Assembly: GCA_014904845.1 (NCBI GenBank)
Contig: MU119214.1
Coordinates: 1 to 64,000 of the forward strand
From: Acephala macrosclerotiorum
Taxonomy: Eukaryota; Ascomycota; Leotiomycetes; Helotiales; Mollisiaceae
Direction of reading: 5' to 3'
DNA: 64,000 bases
Positions within the stretch are counted from its first letter, which is position 1. Every line of letters starts with the position of its first letter. A program made the translations under genes and the position numbers. Below are positions 1 through 11,541 of the stretch, one piece after another. The notes beneath the pieces were generated by a model. That model saw only the letters and a list, made by a program, of their open reading frames with translations. It was not told the DNA's origin and ran no database searches.

Positions 1-884
1 TTGGTAGGTGGCCCTTGCACCTGACAGGTGATAAGTGGGGAGAGGGGTGGCAACATCACCTCAGATTTAACATTTAAAACAACCTGTGGGTAGTAAGGCT
101 GAGAGGGGCTTTTCATTACGTTTTCACGGATTCCGTGAGATGTTTGGAAGGAGAGCGAATTCTATTTGCATGCTTGGATCTAGGCACGGTGAGGGGAATA
201 TGCGGTGTCGCTGCACCTTTATTCTTTCCATTGTTGTTCTCACTTGCCCTTGAAGTCCCACACCCTCTTGTAATTCTTTTCGACATTATACAACTCCGTG
301 ACAAGTATATTCCTCGAAATTTCCAATCAATGTAGGTACTCTTCTGAGTTCTTAATACAGAGGTTCACGTGTTCTTGATCCCCATACGTCCCTAAGTAGA
401 GACTCGATGAATTTTACATGCGTCAAACTTTGTAAATGTCCCAATTGTTCTGGGACATTAGGATTTTTTTTGTTGCAAGTCGCAGCCCTCCCAAGCGAGA
501 TTTCTATCATCAAGCCATAACTGATAAGAATCAAAAACTGATAAGGATTTGTAAATCGCGCTAGCTACTTTGGGCTAGCACATTTTGGTTCGAACTCCTC
601 TGTATTATTATGTTTTCAACGCAATGCAGCGAGATCTGTCTTTGACAATCTCAGACCCCGTAACTCCAGACCTTCATATATAGCGTCCCGACACAGAAAG
701 GTAAGATGGAGTGGAGTGTACATTTGCTTTCTCTGTTCTAGCTATATGGGTATCTCATCGTTCCTCAAGCCGACTGCCTGCCAGCCTCTCAAATATCCAT
801 CAAATCCTCTCCCTTCACCATCCTATCAGCTCTCAGCGTGCTTTCACCTCCCTTTTTTTCAACACGCTCAACCGGACCTCCGCC
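1..884. other. Left-edge intergenic sequence
   Basis: No gene is supported here. Open frames are at most 66 codons from 1 to 700, without splice-linked continuation or family motifs. The 700-884 stretch lies just past the stop of the leftward DUF7053-like gene and is probably its 3' flank. A TTCGAAC string near 586 resembles a tRNA T-loop, but the flanking bases do not pair and no acceptor stem is present. Confidence 0.5.
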
Positions 885-1569
885 TCACCGCCCACCAACA
901 GCCTCAGCCCTCCTCTCCAACTCCCTCGCAACATTCCCCCTATGCTCCCCATGACTCTTGCCCTCCTGCCCCAACACAAAACCCATCAATATCGAATACC
1001 CCGTCAACTTCGCCTCTTCCCTTAACACCAAGCCTCCACCCTCCCCATCCTTCTTCACGACCCGATATTGGTTCTTACCATAAAGACCCATCGGGGCTTC
1101 AAAGAAGACAATAACTCCATCCTCTGTATCGATAGCCGCAGATCTCGAAACGACCGTGCTAGAAAAAGGTCCCATTGGGATCGAGATTGTCACTTGGCGG
1201 TACTCGACTGGGGTGGAGGGGGAGTAGAGGGCGGTGGATTCGGTTACGAGGTAGGAAGTTGCTGAAGGTGTTTCAATTACTTTATTATCTATCCTTCAGT
1301 CAGCTTCTTTTCTCTGCAACATGTTCCAGCAAGATTGGGAGATGGGAGATGGGAGGGGGAGGACCTATAACAAGAGGCTGTAAATTCTGGAATGCAGTAT
1401 GGTCATGCAGTAACGCGATCGCAGCCTCGCGCGTTGTTGATGCGGGGAGAGGAGTTTCGGAGATGATTTCGTGGGTTGATTTGAAGCCTATAACTTTACC
1501 GTATAGATATAATCCGGAAAGCACACCTAGTCCGACACCGGAAGTGAGCAAGAGCTGTTTTGAAGACAT
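885..1569 (-). CDS. DUF7053-like fungal protein, reading frame interrupted
   Basis: Two collinear leftward frames make one protein. The first (1569 to 1300) starts with a hydrophobic segment (about residues 8-26) and carries the sequence TREAAIALLHDHTAFQNLQP, followed by PLVIG and a proline run. The second continues from about 1285 to 885 and carries VEYRQVTISIPMG, FFEAPMGLYG and, near the end, LTGYSILMGF. This pattern recalls DUF7053-type fungal proteins of unknown function. The link between the frames is unresolved. Between about 1345 and 1265 there is a CTGAC branch-like site and TTCAG acceptors, but the only donor-like GT I see (GTTGCA, followed by TTCAG 59 nt on) gives the wrong phase. 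It is either a non-canonical intron or a frameshift. Divergent to the PI-PLC gene. Function unknown. Confidence 0.5.
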
Positions 1570-2033
1570 ACTGCTGGTTTGGTTGAGCTGGAGAGCTTTA
1601 GATGGAGTGTGGAGCTTGAGCTGGTGTTGTTATCTTATCGGAAAGCTGATGAAGCTTGGGCTTGGGGCTAGGATCGTTTAAACTAGCCTGGGCTGAGACA
1701 TAAAAGCTTGGCGGTCCTCCTCTTTCTCTCCTGAAGGTAAGTCAACATCCTTGCTATTGCGCACCTTGTACATATCTTTTCATATCAATCGATTGATCCG
1801 TGCTCAATTGCTAGAACGCAAAAGAGTCTAGGTGCTGGCCATCGTGAGTCTTACATTTGGGGATCCTGGCGAATTCCACGTGATTTCTTACTTGCTTCAC
1901 CTACATTCGACTGACTCCTTTTGCAGGGTTCATTGTCATTGTGCATATTCTCGAACTTCTGCTTAGCCACTGTCATTGTACTTTGCTTACATCCCTTATC
2001 TCTACAATTTCTGCATTAGGATTTGTCACCACC
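1570..2033. promoter_or_regulatory. Divergent promoter region with a probable 5'UTR intron
   Basis: This spacer separates the start codons of the leftward DUF7053-like gene and the rightward PI-PLC gene, so it should hold both promoters. A probable intron in the PI-PLC leader runs from GTAAGT at 1737 to TTTTGCAG ending at 1926, with a CTGAC branch-like site about 15 nt before the acceptor. After it, the first ATG of the long frame is at 2034 in a good context (ACCACCATG). The frame is open upstream to 1941, but only with a GTG, so 2034 is preferred. Confidence 0.45.
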
Positions 2034-4106
2034 ATGTCCTGGATCCCAAGAGGACTCGACGGTGGTTTCGTCCAAGATGGATCCGATGGGCAGACCCCAT
2101 CCGTCCCAGCTCTAGCAACCCATCATGGAGAGCTCTGGTGCTTATGGAGTGACCCATCCGGAGATCTCTGGTACGCAATTGGAGACAACAACACCTTCCA
2201 GCCACGACTCAAGTTTCCCGACCAAGGCATTCCAGTAATGGCCGAGCTCTCAGGCCAACTCCACGCTATCATCGTCAGAGACAACGGAGAAATGGCCCAC
2301 TACGTCTTCAGCGATGCCGACCAACTTTGGACCACACCAGCAATCCTCGATCCAAGAGCAGGATTCATCTCCCATTCCACCCCAGCGTTCGTTGCGTTTC
2401 ACAACAAATTGTTTCTAGTCTTCCTCCAAGACTCGAATCTCTATTACTCAATCTGGGCCGTCAACCCACAAGATAAAACTACAACCTGGTCTCCAATTCA
2501 AGAAGTCAGTGGCATCAAACAAGTAACCGGCATCCCTGCTCTCTTCGTCCTAAATAGCACTCTCCATGTCTTTTGTGGCTCCAACGACGGTTCTCGAGAA
2601 ATCTTGGGTTTTGCCTACGATGTCCCGTCCAATATCTGGAACTCTACCTCAGATATTAGTGAAGGACGAGCCGCGTCTGGAGTTTCTGCCACCAGCTATG
2701 GAGATTCTGCTTTTCTCGCTTTCCAGGAGAATGGCCCTACAGATGAAAGTCATACTATTTTCATCAGCGAATATAAAGATGGAAATTGGAAACCTCATGA
2801 AGCTGTCGCTGGCCAAACATCTTTTTCTCCTCCCCAGCTCTCTATTTTGAATGGTCGTATCAACTGCATCTTCAACGCCAACGATGAGTCGATGGATTTG
2901 AGATGGTATTCTCGACCCCTTCTGGATTTCTCGCTGAGCTCTTGGATGGGAAGCATTCCAGATGATACCTTGTTGTCTGATATCACGGTTCCTGGGACGC
3001 ACGATACGTGTGCGAGGAGCAACGTCCCGTTCGTCAGAACCCAGTATTTGAATGTGACAAAACAAATGGAAGCTGGATTACGATTCTTGGATCTCAGGTG
3101 CAGAGTCCATGCCGATGGGCAGCTATATATGTACCACGGCGGCATGCCAATCAACTTTCCAACGTACTTGAAATTTGACGACGTTATGCAGGAGGTATGG
3201 CTTTTCTTCCTTCACCATTCTTCTCCTTCCCGCTAAGCCCCTTCCTCATCTCTTCGCGGTTTGTGGAAGGAGCTGATCTAGCACAGGTCTTCACATTCTT
3301 CCTCACCCATCCTCACTACCACACACCGACCGAAACCGTCCTAGTCTCAATAAACAACGACGACATCTCACAATCCCCAACCAACACGCCTGTCATCTTC
3401 TACCAAGCAGTGCAAAATCACATCCTCAACACACCTCTCTACCCCAACGGCTCATCCCGATGGATAACCTCCCCCGTCACCACAACTCTCGGTAAGACCC
3501 CTACTTTCAAGCCAATAATATTCTTGCATATATTTTTAAGCATGTAACTTACAGTGCAATCCCAACATTACAGGTTCCGCACGCGGAAAAGCCGTCTTAC
3601 TCCGACGCTACCACCCCGACCCCGACCTCCCAATCGAAGAACAAATCGGGCTCGATCTCAGCGCATGGCGAAACAACGACCCAGACTGTAACCTAGTAAC
3701 CCCGGCCGGCGTTCGAGTCACACTGCAAGACCACTGGCAATACTCCGAAATCCAACCCCTAGCCCAACTCATCGAATCGAAGTTCGGGTATGTCTCGAAC
3801 ATGTTATCCAAAGCGGCGGCAAGCGAACCAGAACATTGGTTTTTGAATTTCACTTCCGCAGTCGGCGATCCGGTAGAGAAAGGAGAAGTAGCAGAAGCAC
3901 ATTGGATCGCTGTTGGCGCCCACAGCGGCTTCATCGGCAAATTCGTCCAAGGTATGAACGTGACGACCAGACGGAAATTTGGTTGGGGTGGTGTAGGAGG
4001 GGAGAGGGAAGGAGGGAGGAAGAGGTTTGGTGTTATTGCTATGGATTATCCTGAGTTGCCGAAGGATAGCGACTTGATTGCTTGGTTGATTGGGACCAAC
4101 TTTTGA
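2034..4106 (+). CDS. Beta-propeller protein with C-terminal PI-PLC X-type domain
   Basis: Three exons (2034-3194, 3287-3491, 3574-4106) give 632 residues; both introns have GT..AG ends and keep frame. Residues 1-300 contain repeated blade-like units of the type 'PAL..h.g.L.l....', as in fungal lectin- or sialidase-like propellers. From about residue 305 comes a phosphatidylinositol-specific phospholipase C X-type domain, with the two histidines expected of the bacterial-type fold: H323 in PGTHDT and H368 in YMYHGG. Basic residues follow in FLDLRCR. The family would cleave phosphoinositides or GPI without needing an EF-hand or C2 domain. No signal peptide is seen from this start. The propeller may bind a glycan or another ligand (inference). 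Substrate and location are unknown. Confidence 0.8.
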
Positions 4107-4365
4107 AAGACCCGAATGAGACGTGTCTACGAAGATATAGCGACAGCGATCGGAGGCGAGTACATAAGGGTGCCAGGGGAGCGGCCTGTTCTATACCTAG
4201 GTAGTGACTGTATATAAATCTCTCCGAGAACATAAAAGCGTCAACATAAGGAAACTCGTCTCCCATCCACTATAACCGCCCTCTTCCCACCCACCCACTC
4301 CTACTCTTCGTCCTAAACTGTCGCCTGCCTGAACAGCACCTGACCCCACATCTCAGCTCAGCAAT

Positions 4366-7300
4366 TCATCGCTTCCCAAACTTCGCCCACCGCAACCCCA
4401 CCGCAACACCAATAACCGGCAGCACACTAACAATCTCCCCCAACCCCGCATACGCCGGCTCAATCCTCACATGTGGGAAAGCTCCAGCAGCCAACAAGAT
4501 CGCAAAAACGTTGTAGATAAACGCCCAAGCAAAATTGAACACCACTCTCCTATGAAACTTCTTCGAAAGATCAATCAGAGTTAAGATTCCTTGGAGAGAT
4601 GGACGCATAAGAACGACGTCTGAGGCAGATTGGGCGATGTCTGTCCCTTCGTTCATGTGTATCCCGATACTAGCTTGAGCGAGAGCTACGGCGTCGTTCG
4701 TCCCGTCTCCGACGAACATTACTACTTTCTCTCTTCTGGAAAATGAGGAGGAAGAGAGGAGGCATTTGATATACTCCTGCTTCTGACCGGGACTTTGTCT
4801 AGACCTTACATTCTTTTCCGGAATTCCAAGCTGCAAGGCAATACAATTGACGGCAGAGTCATTATCACCACTGACGATAGAGACTTCGATATTGCGCTTC
4901 CTGAGCTGGGAGATGGTTTGTACGGCGTCGGGACGGAGGAGATCTTGGAGTCCGAATACTGCCACAAGGGCTCCGTCCAGGGAGATACAGAATGTCGTAA
5001 GTCCGCGAGAAAGGGCTTTGAGAATGGCAGGCGAGGATTCGAGTCCTAGCCAGTGTGGGTTACCGGCGCGGATGAGGTGATTATTCCACATTGCTTCGAT
5101 ACCTTTTCCAGGGACGGAGACTACCTTTTCCACTTTCGAAGCTTGAATCCCCAACTCCTTCAAGTGAGTATCGATGGCGACAGACACGGGATGCTTGTTA
5201 TGCCCCGTCAGTCCCAGAATTATCTCTATCAGCTCATCACCTTTCCCAGTTGGATACTCCTCCACCTCAACAGACAACTTCCCTTGCGTTAAAGTACCCG
5301 TCTTATCAAACACAACATGCTCCACCCTCCTCGCAATCTCAATCGTCTCCGCAGACTTAAAAATAAGTCCCTGCTTCGCCGCCACTCCCCCAGCAATAAC
5401 AACCACAAGCGGAACAGCCAAACCAATAGCACAAGGGCAAGAAACAATGAGAGCAGAAATAGCATATGTCATTGCAAAAATGCAAGTCGTCGAGGCATCT
5501 TGGTATCGTACTGCCTTTCCGACAGCGACCCAGATTGCGAAGACGATGACAGTGATGGCGAGAATGAAGGGTACGAAATAGCCAGCGACGTGGTCGGCAA
5601 TTTGTTGGATTCGAGGTTTGGAGGATTTTGCTTCGTCGACCATGCTTCCGATGGTTTTGATGGTGTTTTCGCCTGGTAGACGGGTAAGTCGAATGGTGAG
5701 GGTGCCTGAATGATTTAGAGAGCCTGCTATCACAGACGTTCCTGGCTTTTTGACAATGAGTGTTGACTCGCCGGTGATCATGGATTCGTCGACTTCTGAT
5801 ATCCCAGAGACTACCATACCATCGGTAACGATAGACGAATCCGGCAAAGCCTTGAACGTGTCCTGATATTGGAGCAGACGTGCATCGATCTCTCGTATCT
5901 GCTGAGTTTTGGGATCTATGAGAAGTGCTGAAGGAGTTTGCAGCGACTCGATGGAGATGGACTCGACCGCTCTCTGCCGTGCAAAAGCGCTGACCACACG
6001 GCCAACCATGATGAGAGTCACCAGCAATGTGCTGGTTTCGAAGAATTCTCCAGTTGATAATGGCTTCCCTCCTGCGAGATAGGCGTATGCGATGACTGAA
6101 TAGACATATGCAGTGGTCGTACTAATGACGATGAGTAAATCCATCTCTATCATGCGTGAGAAGATGAGTGCTTTCAAAGCGGCAGTGTAAAATGGTCCAG
6201 CAATAGCAACTTGAACGGTCGTAGCCAGCACCAGAGAGATTGCGCCATACAGGATCTCACGCTTCGGAAGTGGTGCCCAAGCAAGGACAAGGACAGGTAT
6301 AGTCAACACAGCAGACAGAATAGTCATGAAGAAAGTCATTCGAACATGAGCTCTACCTGACGCGATCAAAGGTCGAGCAACATGGGGAGCAATTTTTGCT
6401 CCTCGGAAGCATGGGTCAGCTAGCAGCTCTCTGGCACCCACGATATTCGGTTGGTAGGTGACACGAATGGTGTTCTTGTTGAGGATGCTCAAATCCGTGA
6501 CTCCTGGTGGTAGGACGCATTTGCCGACGAAGTCCTGCATATTGCTAACAATCATATCCAGGTTTTGTCCTGACTGTGTCATCTTCGAACAGGTAAAGCC
6601 TGTCATTTTCTCGATAGTCTTAATGACACTGGCTGTATCGATGGCACTGGAACTACTCACGTCGAATTCTGCTTGGGCCAGAACGAGACTGGTCTTGATG
6701 TTTGAGATTGACGGAAGTGAGTCGAGTGATCTAAAGAGTTTCTTCTCGCAACCAGTGCAGGTCATGCCTGAAACATTCAAGACAAGATGCTCAACATGGA
6801 ATAAGCCCTTCTCAATGTCAATGCTGTCGGAACCCGGGACTCGAGGGGTACCGGCTAGCACCGAAGCGACCTCTTTGATACAATCTGATGCTGCTGGTCC
6901 CTTCGACAACTTGCTCGTGCAGCAGTCGTCCTTGGAACAATCGTCGATCTTTGCTACTTTGACAACAGAAACAAGTTTCGAAACTCCTTTACTGCAACAG
7001 CTTTTTCCCGCACAATCATCAGTCTCGGGTGGAATAGGCTCAACTAATTTTGGAGCGCCGCCTCCACAGCAGCTTTCCTTAGCGCACTTATCCGTTCCTG
7101 ATGAGGAAGTGCTGAGACAACAATCATCTTCGACACATTCATCGACTGTAGGTGCAGTGTCTCTGGAGGTTTTGGGGGTTGGAACCTTGCCACAACAACT
7201 CTCCTTGGAGCAATCACCAACAATTACAGAAGTAATTTCTCCAACATTCTTCTCCCTATTAGTCTCGAAAGAGTCACCACAACAACTGTCCTTGCAACAA

Positions 7301-8263
7301 TCGTCAATCGCGGACGTAGTGGCTCCGGAGCTCTTCAGGATTGGGCTCTGGCTACAGCAGCTCTCCTCGGAGCATTTATCAGCTTTGAGAACAACATCTT
7401 GAGTGACCATTTTCTCAGACGTTTCAGAAGCGTCACCGCAGCAGCTTCCACTGCAAGATTCGCCTGTTGTCAATACAACGCCATCGTGAATTTTCTGCGC
7501 TAGGTCCTCGTCACAGCAGCTCTCCTTGGAACAGTCATCGATTGTGGAATCGGGCGCTTCCTTCGAAATCTCCTTGAGAGACTCGGAAGCATTGCCACAA
7601 CAACCTTTATTGCAATTGTCCTCGACAGCGGCCGCAGTGGCTTTCTCGACGGGATTCTTGCCGCAGCAACTCTCCCTAAAGCAGCCATCAACTTCCGGAA
7701 CAACTTTCTCGGGATTCATGTCTTCGACAGTCTCTTCGGGACTACCACAGCAGCCGCTCTGCTCTCCGCAGCTACTGACTTTTTTGCTCTCCTTCAAACT
7801 TCCAGACTTCGCAGATGCATTCGAGCGAATCGAAGAATGAGAAGGAATAACACAGCAAGACTCAATATTTAACGACAAAAGAATCTTGCAAATACACCCC
7901 AAATTCTCCAATATAGCACCATATTGATCTCTTGTCTTCTTGTAGTGCTGTTCGCAAGCCTTGCTCTCGTCTCTACTACCCGAAACCTCACCGCCTTGTA
8001 GTTTGGACTTAATTGAAAAGGCATCATAGCTGCATTCGGAGTTACATTCGCGACGTGCGAGCTCGTCGAGACATTTATCTGTATTGAGGATTGGAATCAG
8101 TGTGAAGAAATGATTGAGAGAGGGTGAGAGGAGAGAGCTCACCGTCACAGCACTTGCTTCGTTGCCCCGCTGTCTTTGGGAGCTCAGCTTTGCATGAAAC
8201 TCGTTTGCAGGATCGTTGGCGGAGGCTAGAGCTTGCATTCGGACCAATCGACGAGCTCGACAT
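4366..8263 (-). CDS. Copper/heavy-metal P1B-type ATPase (PCA1/CrpA class)
   Basis: Two exons (8263-8143 and 8078-4366) give 1277 residues; the 64-bp intron has GTGAGC and ATACAG ends. The first ATG of a downstream frame (8247) would omit the cysteine-containing N-terminus, so 8263 was chosen. Order: Cys-rich head (1-130); about twelve C-x(3-5)-CC motifs (about 144-427); heavy-metal-associated domain with MTCTGC (479-484); a second, degenerate HMA-like segment; then the transporter. Core motifs are complete: TGES (809-812), CPC ion site in SCPCAIGL (921-923), phosphorylation site DKTGT (965-969), HP (1003-1004) and GDGTND (1164-1169). The last membrane helix has GEIVSVLPV in place of the classical MxxSS of Cu(I) pumps, as I recall for the fungal PCA1/CrpA group. 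Expected role: export of Cu(I), or Cd/Ag, at the plasma membrane. Metal specificity is inferred. Confidence 0.92.
6919..7770 (-). repeat. Coding array of about 12 C-x(3-5)-CC metal-binding motifs
   Basis: Inside the P-type ATPase gene, about twelve units of the form (D/E/K)C-x(3-5)-CC-G/S (for example DCSKESCCG) recur every 17-29 residues, separated by acidic, Ser/Thr-rich linkers. Each unit gives three closely spaced thiols, about 36 cysteines in all, suited to binding Cu(I) or Cd(II). The units are similar in protein but diverged in DNA, so the array is not a recent slippage product. It explains a 314-codon open frame on the other strand, which is an antisense shadow. Confidence 0.85.
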
Positions 8264-9410
8264 GGTGAGCGGGTAATTCGAATTGTTGAAAGTGGTTCGT
8301 AGAAAAGAGTAGAGGTTGTTTATTCTTTCTTGAAGGTGGGGGTCCATTGATTTAAGATTAAAATTGGCTTGGCGGGGAAGTCTTGGCAGAAGTGGTCTGT
8401 GCACCGGGTGCCTTCACAACATCGTGGAGAACAGAGACAAAGCTGCGATCATAATGATTGAGGCGAAGGATAAATCCCTTGCTGTTCCTTTCTCTCTGAG
8501 TTTGGAAGGCTTCTTTTGTTGGACCCAATCATATTTAAGCTCATTGCATCGCGCTTTCCGTCGTTCGCTTAAGTCGCTCCTTCCCCCTATTCGCTTAACA
8601 ATCCAAAACTCCGTCATAAGTGGTGCTTGTATTTTTTCCTTGCACTTGGCCTTCGTGTTGCTTTCGGGCTAGGATAATTGCCCGCATTTTCGAGCAGTTT
8701 CTCCAAGCCAAAAAATAAAAGTCTAAGTTTAGTCTTCGTATCTCTTGTAGGTATCAAAGAGAAAGCTCGGAGTCGTCACCATAATGGGTTCCTCAGGGTC
8801 ACGACGCGCTGGACACATCGCGTGTCTGAGAATTTCGCGCGTACTCTTTGTGAATTTTTTAGATTTAACTTCAAATAATTTATAGAACATGCATCACGGC
8901 TATCTTGAAGAAACAGTCTTCAGATGACAAGTAATGCCCTAGGCGCCGTGAATTGTTGAGAAGAAGAAGTGCGGGGAGCTTGATACAGTCGAAGAACCGA
9001 AAGCTCGGACCAAGTAAATCGAAGCGCTTGCACGTGATAGTTTGAGGACTTCTCTTCATAATTATGGACGAGATGCTACATGGTGCTGTGTATGCGCAGA
9101 TCAGTAGATGTCTTTGGATTCTCTGAGAGCTGTCCTTTGAATGGAACAATACACTTTTTGTTGGCGAGTATCCTAGGCAGGATGGAAGAACAGTCCTTAG
9201 CGACACGAAATTTCCGTTCGCTTTTCATCTTCATAGGAAAGAGTAAGTGACGAAGGAAGGATTAGAAGGAGTTATTTTGAAGGCATCAAAGCATTATAGC
9301 TATCATCAGTGCTTCATTTTGCCAATGCGAAACTTCTAAGCATTCTAAAGAAAGGTCGAAGAGCAGAGCTGCCACATAGGCCATCGCTTGTGTGAGAAGC
9401 CTCATACCGT
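8264..9410. other. Intergenic region upstream of the metal ATPase gene
   Basis: This stretch holds the promoter and leader of the leftward P-type ATPase gene and the 3' flank of the leftward tubby-like gene. Open frames are short (at most 109 codons) and show no family motif. I could not pick out a convincing copper-response element by eye. Confidence 0.5.
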
Positions 9411-10709
9411 CTAATACCTCCTATAGCTGGAATACCCATATCCTGGACCTGAGTAGCCACTCAACCCATAGTAGCCCGAATTCCCATACGAGTAGCCCGA
9501 GTTCCTAAACAAGCTCGAACCCCCAAGCAACGAGCCAGGATTTCCGAAGCTCGAATTTATATGATGCCCGTCGGGACAAGCCGAGTTTCCAAAGCCCAAA
9601 AGCCCATCTCGCGAGCCTAGACAGCCCGTGTTCCCAAAGCGCCCGATCCCATTACCAGAATGCTTATAGCCCGAGTGTCCATAACCAGGATGGTTATAAG
9701 CTGAAGACCCATAGCTCCAGTACTGAGATTCAGGACCGTAAGTTCTCGCAGCCGACATGTACACTCTCTGCTGCTGTGTTGCTTTGTAGGCGATGAGAGA
9801 CATTATTGCAAGAAATTCAAATTGCGCTCCCAAACTCCGGTCAAAAAAGGCCATCTTTCCTTGCTTCGTATCCGATAATGCAGATCTGGGTCCTGTCCAA
9901 GCACCAACCACCGCCCCAGTCTTATATCTCACAAGTTTCAATCCGCTTTTCCCGCCCTTTAAGCTTCTGATTTCAGGACCTCTATCATAACTCCACACAA
10001 ATCGTTCTTTGGCCTCATAGCCAGGAACTTGGTAATTGAAGTTTATGTTTGAAGTGCTAACGCAGGTTTCCGCTTTTTCATGGAGGACCGGTAGTTTGTC
10101 GTTGCCCTTTGCGGGGCTCTCTGGGTCATACAACCGAATATCGGCGTCTAGCGTTTTTTCGTGGGGTGGTTTCGGAGTGGTTGCTGTTGCCAGGGGACCT
10201 CTTTCGGCGGTTCCAGGTCCTACCGCCTTATTTTTGTATCGAGAGAGTGTCACGCATGCTAGCGGATCGTACTTGTCGTATTCGAGCGAGAGAAAGAACA
10301 TTGTAGCTTCTTTTCTGCTGAGACGTATAAAGAGATCGCTTCCCGTGCCATATATCCCAAATGCCGGAGGAAGTCGGCAAACAGTAGCAGAGTCCATTGA
10401 CGGGTCTGAATGTTGACCTAATGGCAGAGCCCCTTGAGAAGTTAGCTGCGATGATTCGTTGCAGTCTGAAGAGGGGCTGGTACGATTTGCCGCCGTTTCG
10501 AACACAACTTGCTTCGCAGGCGCATTCTCATCTGGACATCCACATGGCATAACCCTTTGGTTGCTGGCCGTCTCTGTGAAAGGAGGCGAGGGAGCCTGGA
10601 TAGAGGTGTGTGGTAGGGATTCTTCTTTGGCGGCTTCCTTCGGCTCGTCCTTTGACTCGTTCTTAGACGGCGTGTCGGGTTTTCGTTGCTTTGCTTTCCG
10701 TTTGCCCAT
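9411..10709 (-). CDS. Tubby C-terminal-like protein with Gly/Tyr/Ser-rich tail
   Basis: Single exon of 432 residues from the ATG at 10709, which begins with the basic MGKRKAKQRK. The frame is open to 10928, but that extension lacks a typical N-terminus. Residues 1-110 are charged and Ser/Pro-rich. Residues about 120-325 resemble the fungal tubby-like (LURP-one-type) fold, with the elements RFVWSYDRG, LKLVRYKTGAVVGAWTG and GAQFEFLAIMSLIAYKA, matching the usual 'F.W....LKLVD..TGE.VAVF....G.L....EFELM.L.T.LAL.E' pattern as I remember it. The last 105 residues are a low-complexity tail of Gly, Tyr, Ser and Asn with GYGHSGYKHSG-like units, as in prion-like or RNA-granule proteins. Function is unknown. 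The tubby assignment rests on memory of motifs. Confidence 0.6.
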   Translation of the reverse strand: MGKRKAKQRKPDTPSKNESKDEPKEAAKEESLPHTSIQAPSPPFTETASNQRVMPCGCPDENAPAKQVVFETAANRTSPSSDCNESSQLTSQGALPLGQHSDPSMDSATVCRLPPAFGIYGTGSDLFIRLSRKEATMFFLSLEYDKYDPLACVTLSRYKNKAVGPGTAERGPLATATTPKPPHEKTLDADIRLYDPESPAKGNDKLPVLHEKAETCVSTSNINFNYQVPGYEAKERFVWSYDRGPEIRSLKGGKSGLKLVRYKTGAVVGAWTGPRSALSDTKQGKMAFFDRSLGAQFEFLAIMSLIAYKATQQQRVYMSAARTYGPESQYWSYGSSAYNHPGYGHSGYKHSGNGIGRFGNTGCLGSRDGLLGFGNSACPDGHHINSSFGNPGSLLGGSSLFRNSGYSYGNSGYYGLSGYSGPGYGYSSYRRY

Positions 10710-11541
10710 GTTGGCTGTGCTGAGTATTGCAATCGATCTAGAGGATATAAAAAAACTGGAGGAGATTCTTAGGAATTGCGGAATTGTGCGAGAACAGAAT
10801 GGAGAGGGGGCACAAAAATGTTCATACCAGTACGAGTCGAAAATGGAAGGAGCGGCGGTCGTCTGAACTGCGCAATTAAGCCAGAGCGCTCTCGAGAATT
10901 CCAAGACCAATTTCTGAACCAAGATCACTCCTCAAGAGCAAGTTGGTTATTGACTCCCACGGTGAAGCAGCAACTCGCTTGTCTTGGTTCGCAAATGCCA
11001 CATGATTGTGTATGCGTTTTTCCCCCTCGTCTGTGACTCGATGAAAATGTTGAATTGACCATTACACGACCAGGAAAAAGGTGGAATTTGGATTTCTAGT
11101 CCTCCTGTAACTCTGAAAATCTGTTCATTAACACTCGGGTCGGTTTTCTACCTTACCCTCCTGACCACTCTCGTTTCAACGAGCCCCTTTTCTCAGGGGC
11201 TCGCGTAATGGCGGGGTCATGGTCGAGGAGTCCTCCACCAAAGGATACCGTATTTCGGAACCTGATTTTCGAGAGACTTAACGCGTTACAAAACGTCGAA
11301 TACGAGGCGTCGTTATCAAGAAAGTTTTTCGAAAAAATTTCGGAGCCGGCCGCTCAAACCGCAAAAGGAAGGTCCACTCGAGTTTGAGATCTCGAGCTCT
11401 CCACCCCCACTCTTATGCTGCACGAAGATAAGAAACCCGATAAGCCCTGACTTTTGTTTTACAACGACTGCACGAGACATCCTTCCTTCTTTTAACTAAA
11501 CTCTTGCCAACGAACTCAAGCGTCGTCATCAAGTCTCAATC
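10710..11541. other. Intergenic region between tubby-like and oxygenase genes
   Basis: Divergent promoter space for the leftward tubby-like gene and the rightward 2OG oxygenase. No protein-coding frame is supported. It includes a pyrimidine-rich stretch and CAAC-rich sequence just before the oxygenase ATG, typical of fungal leaders. Confidence 0.5.

Noticed and set aside
575..605. tRNA T-loop-like string (GGTTCGAAC)
   Set aside because: Flanking bases do not form a T stem, and no acceptor, D or anticodon arm is found.
6458..7402. 314-codon + strand frame rich in Gln/Ser
   Set aside because: It is antisense to the Cys-motif array of the ATPase; its regular Gln pattern is the complement of the repeated TGCTGT Cys codons.
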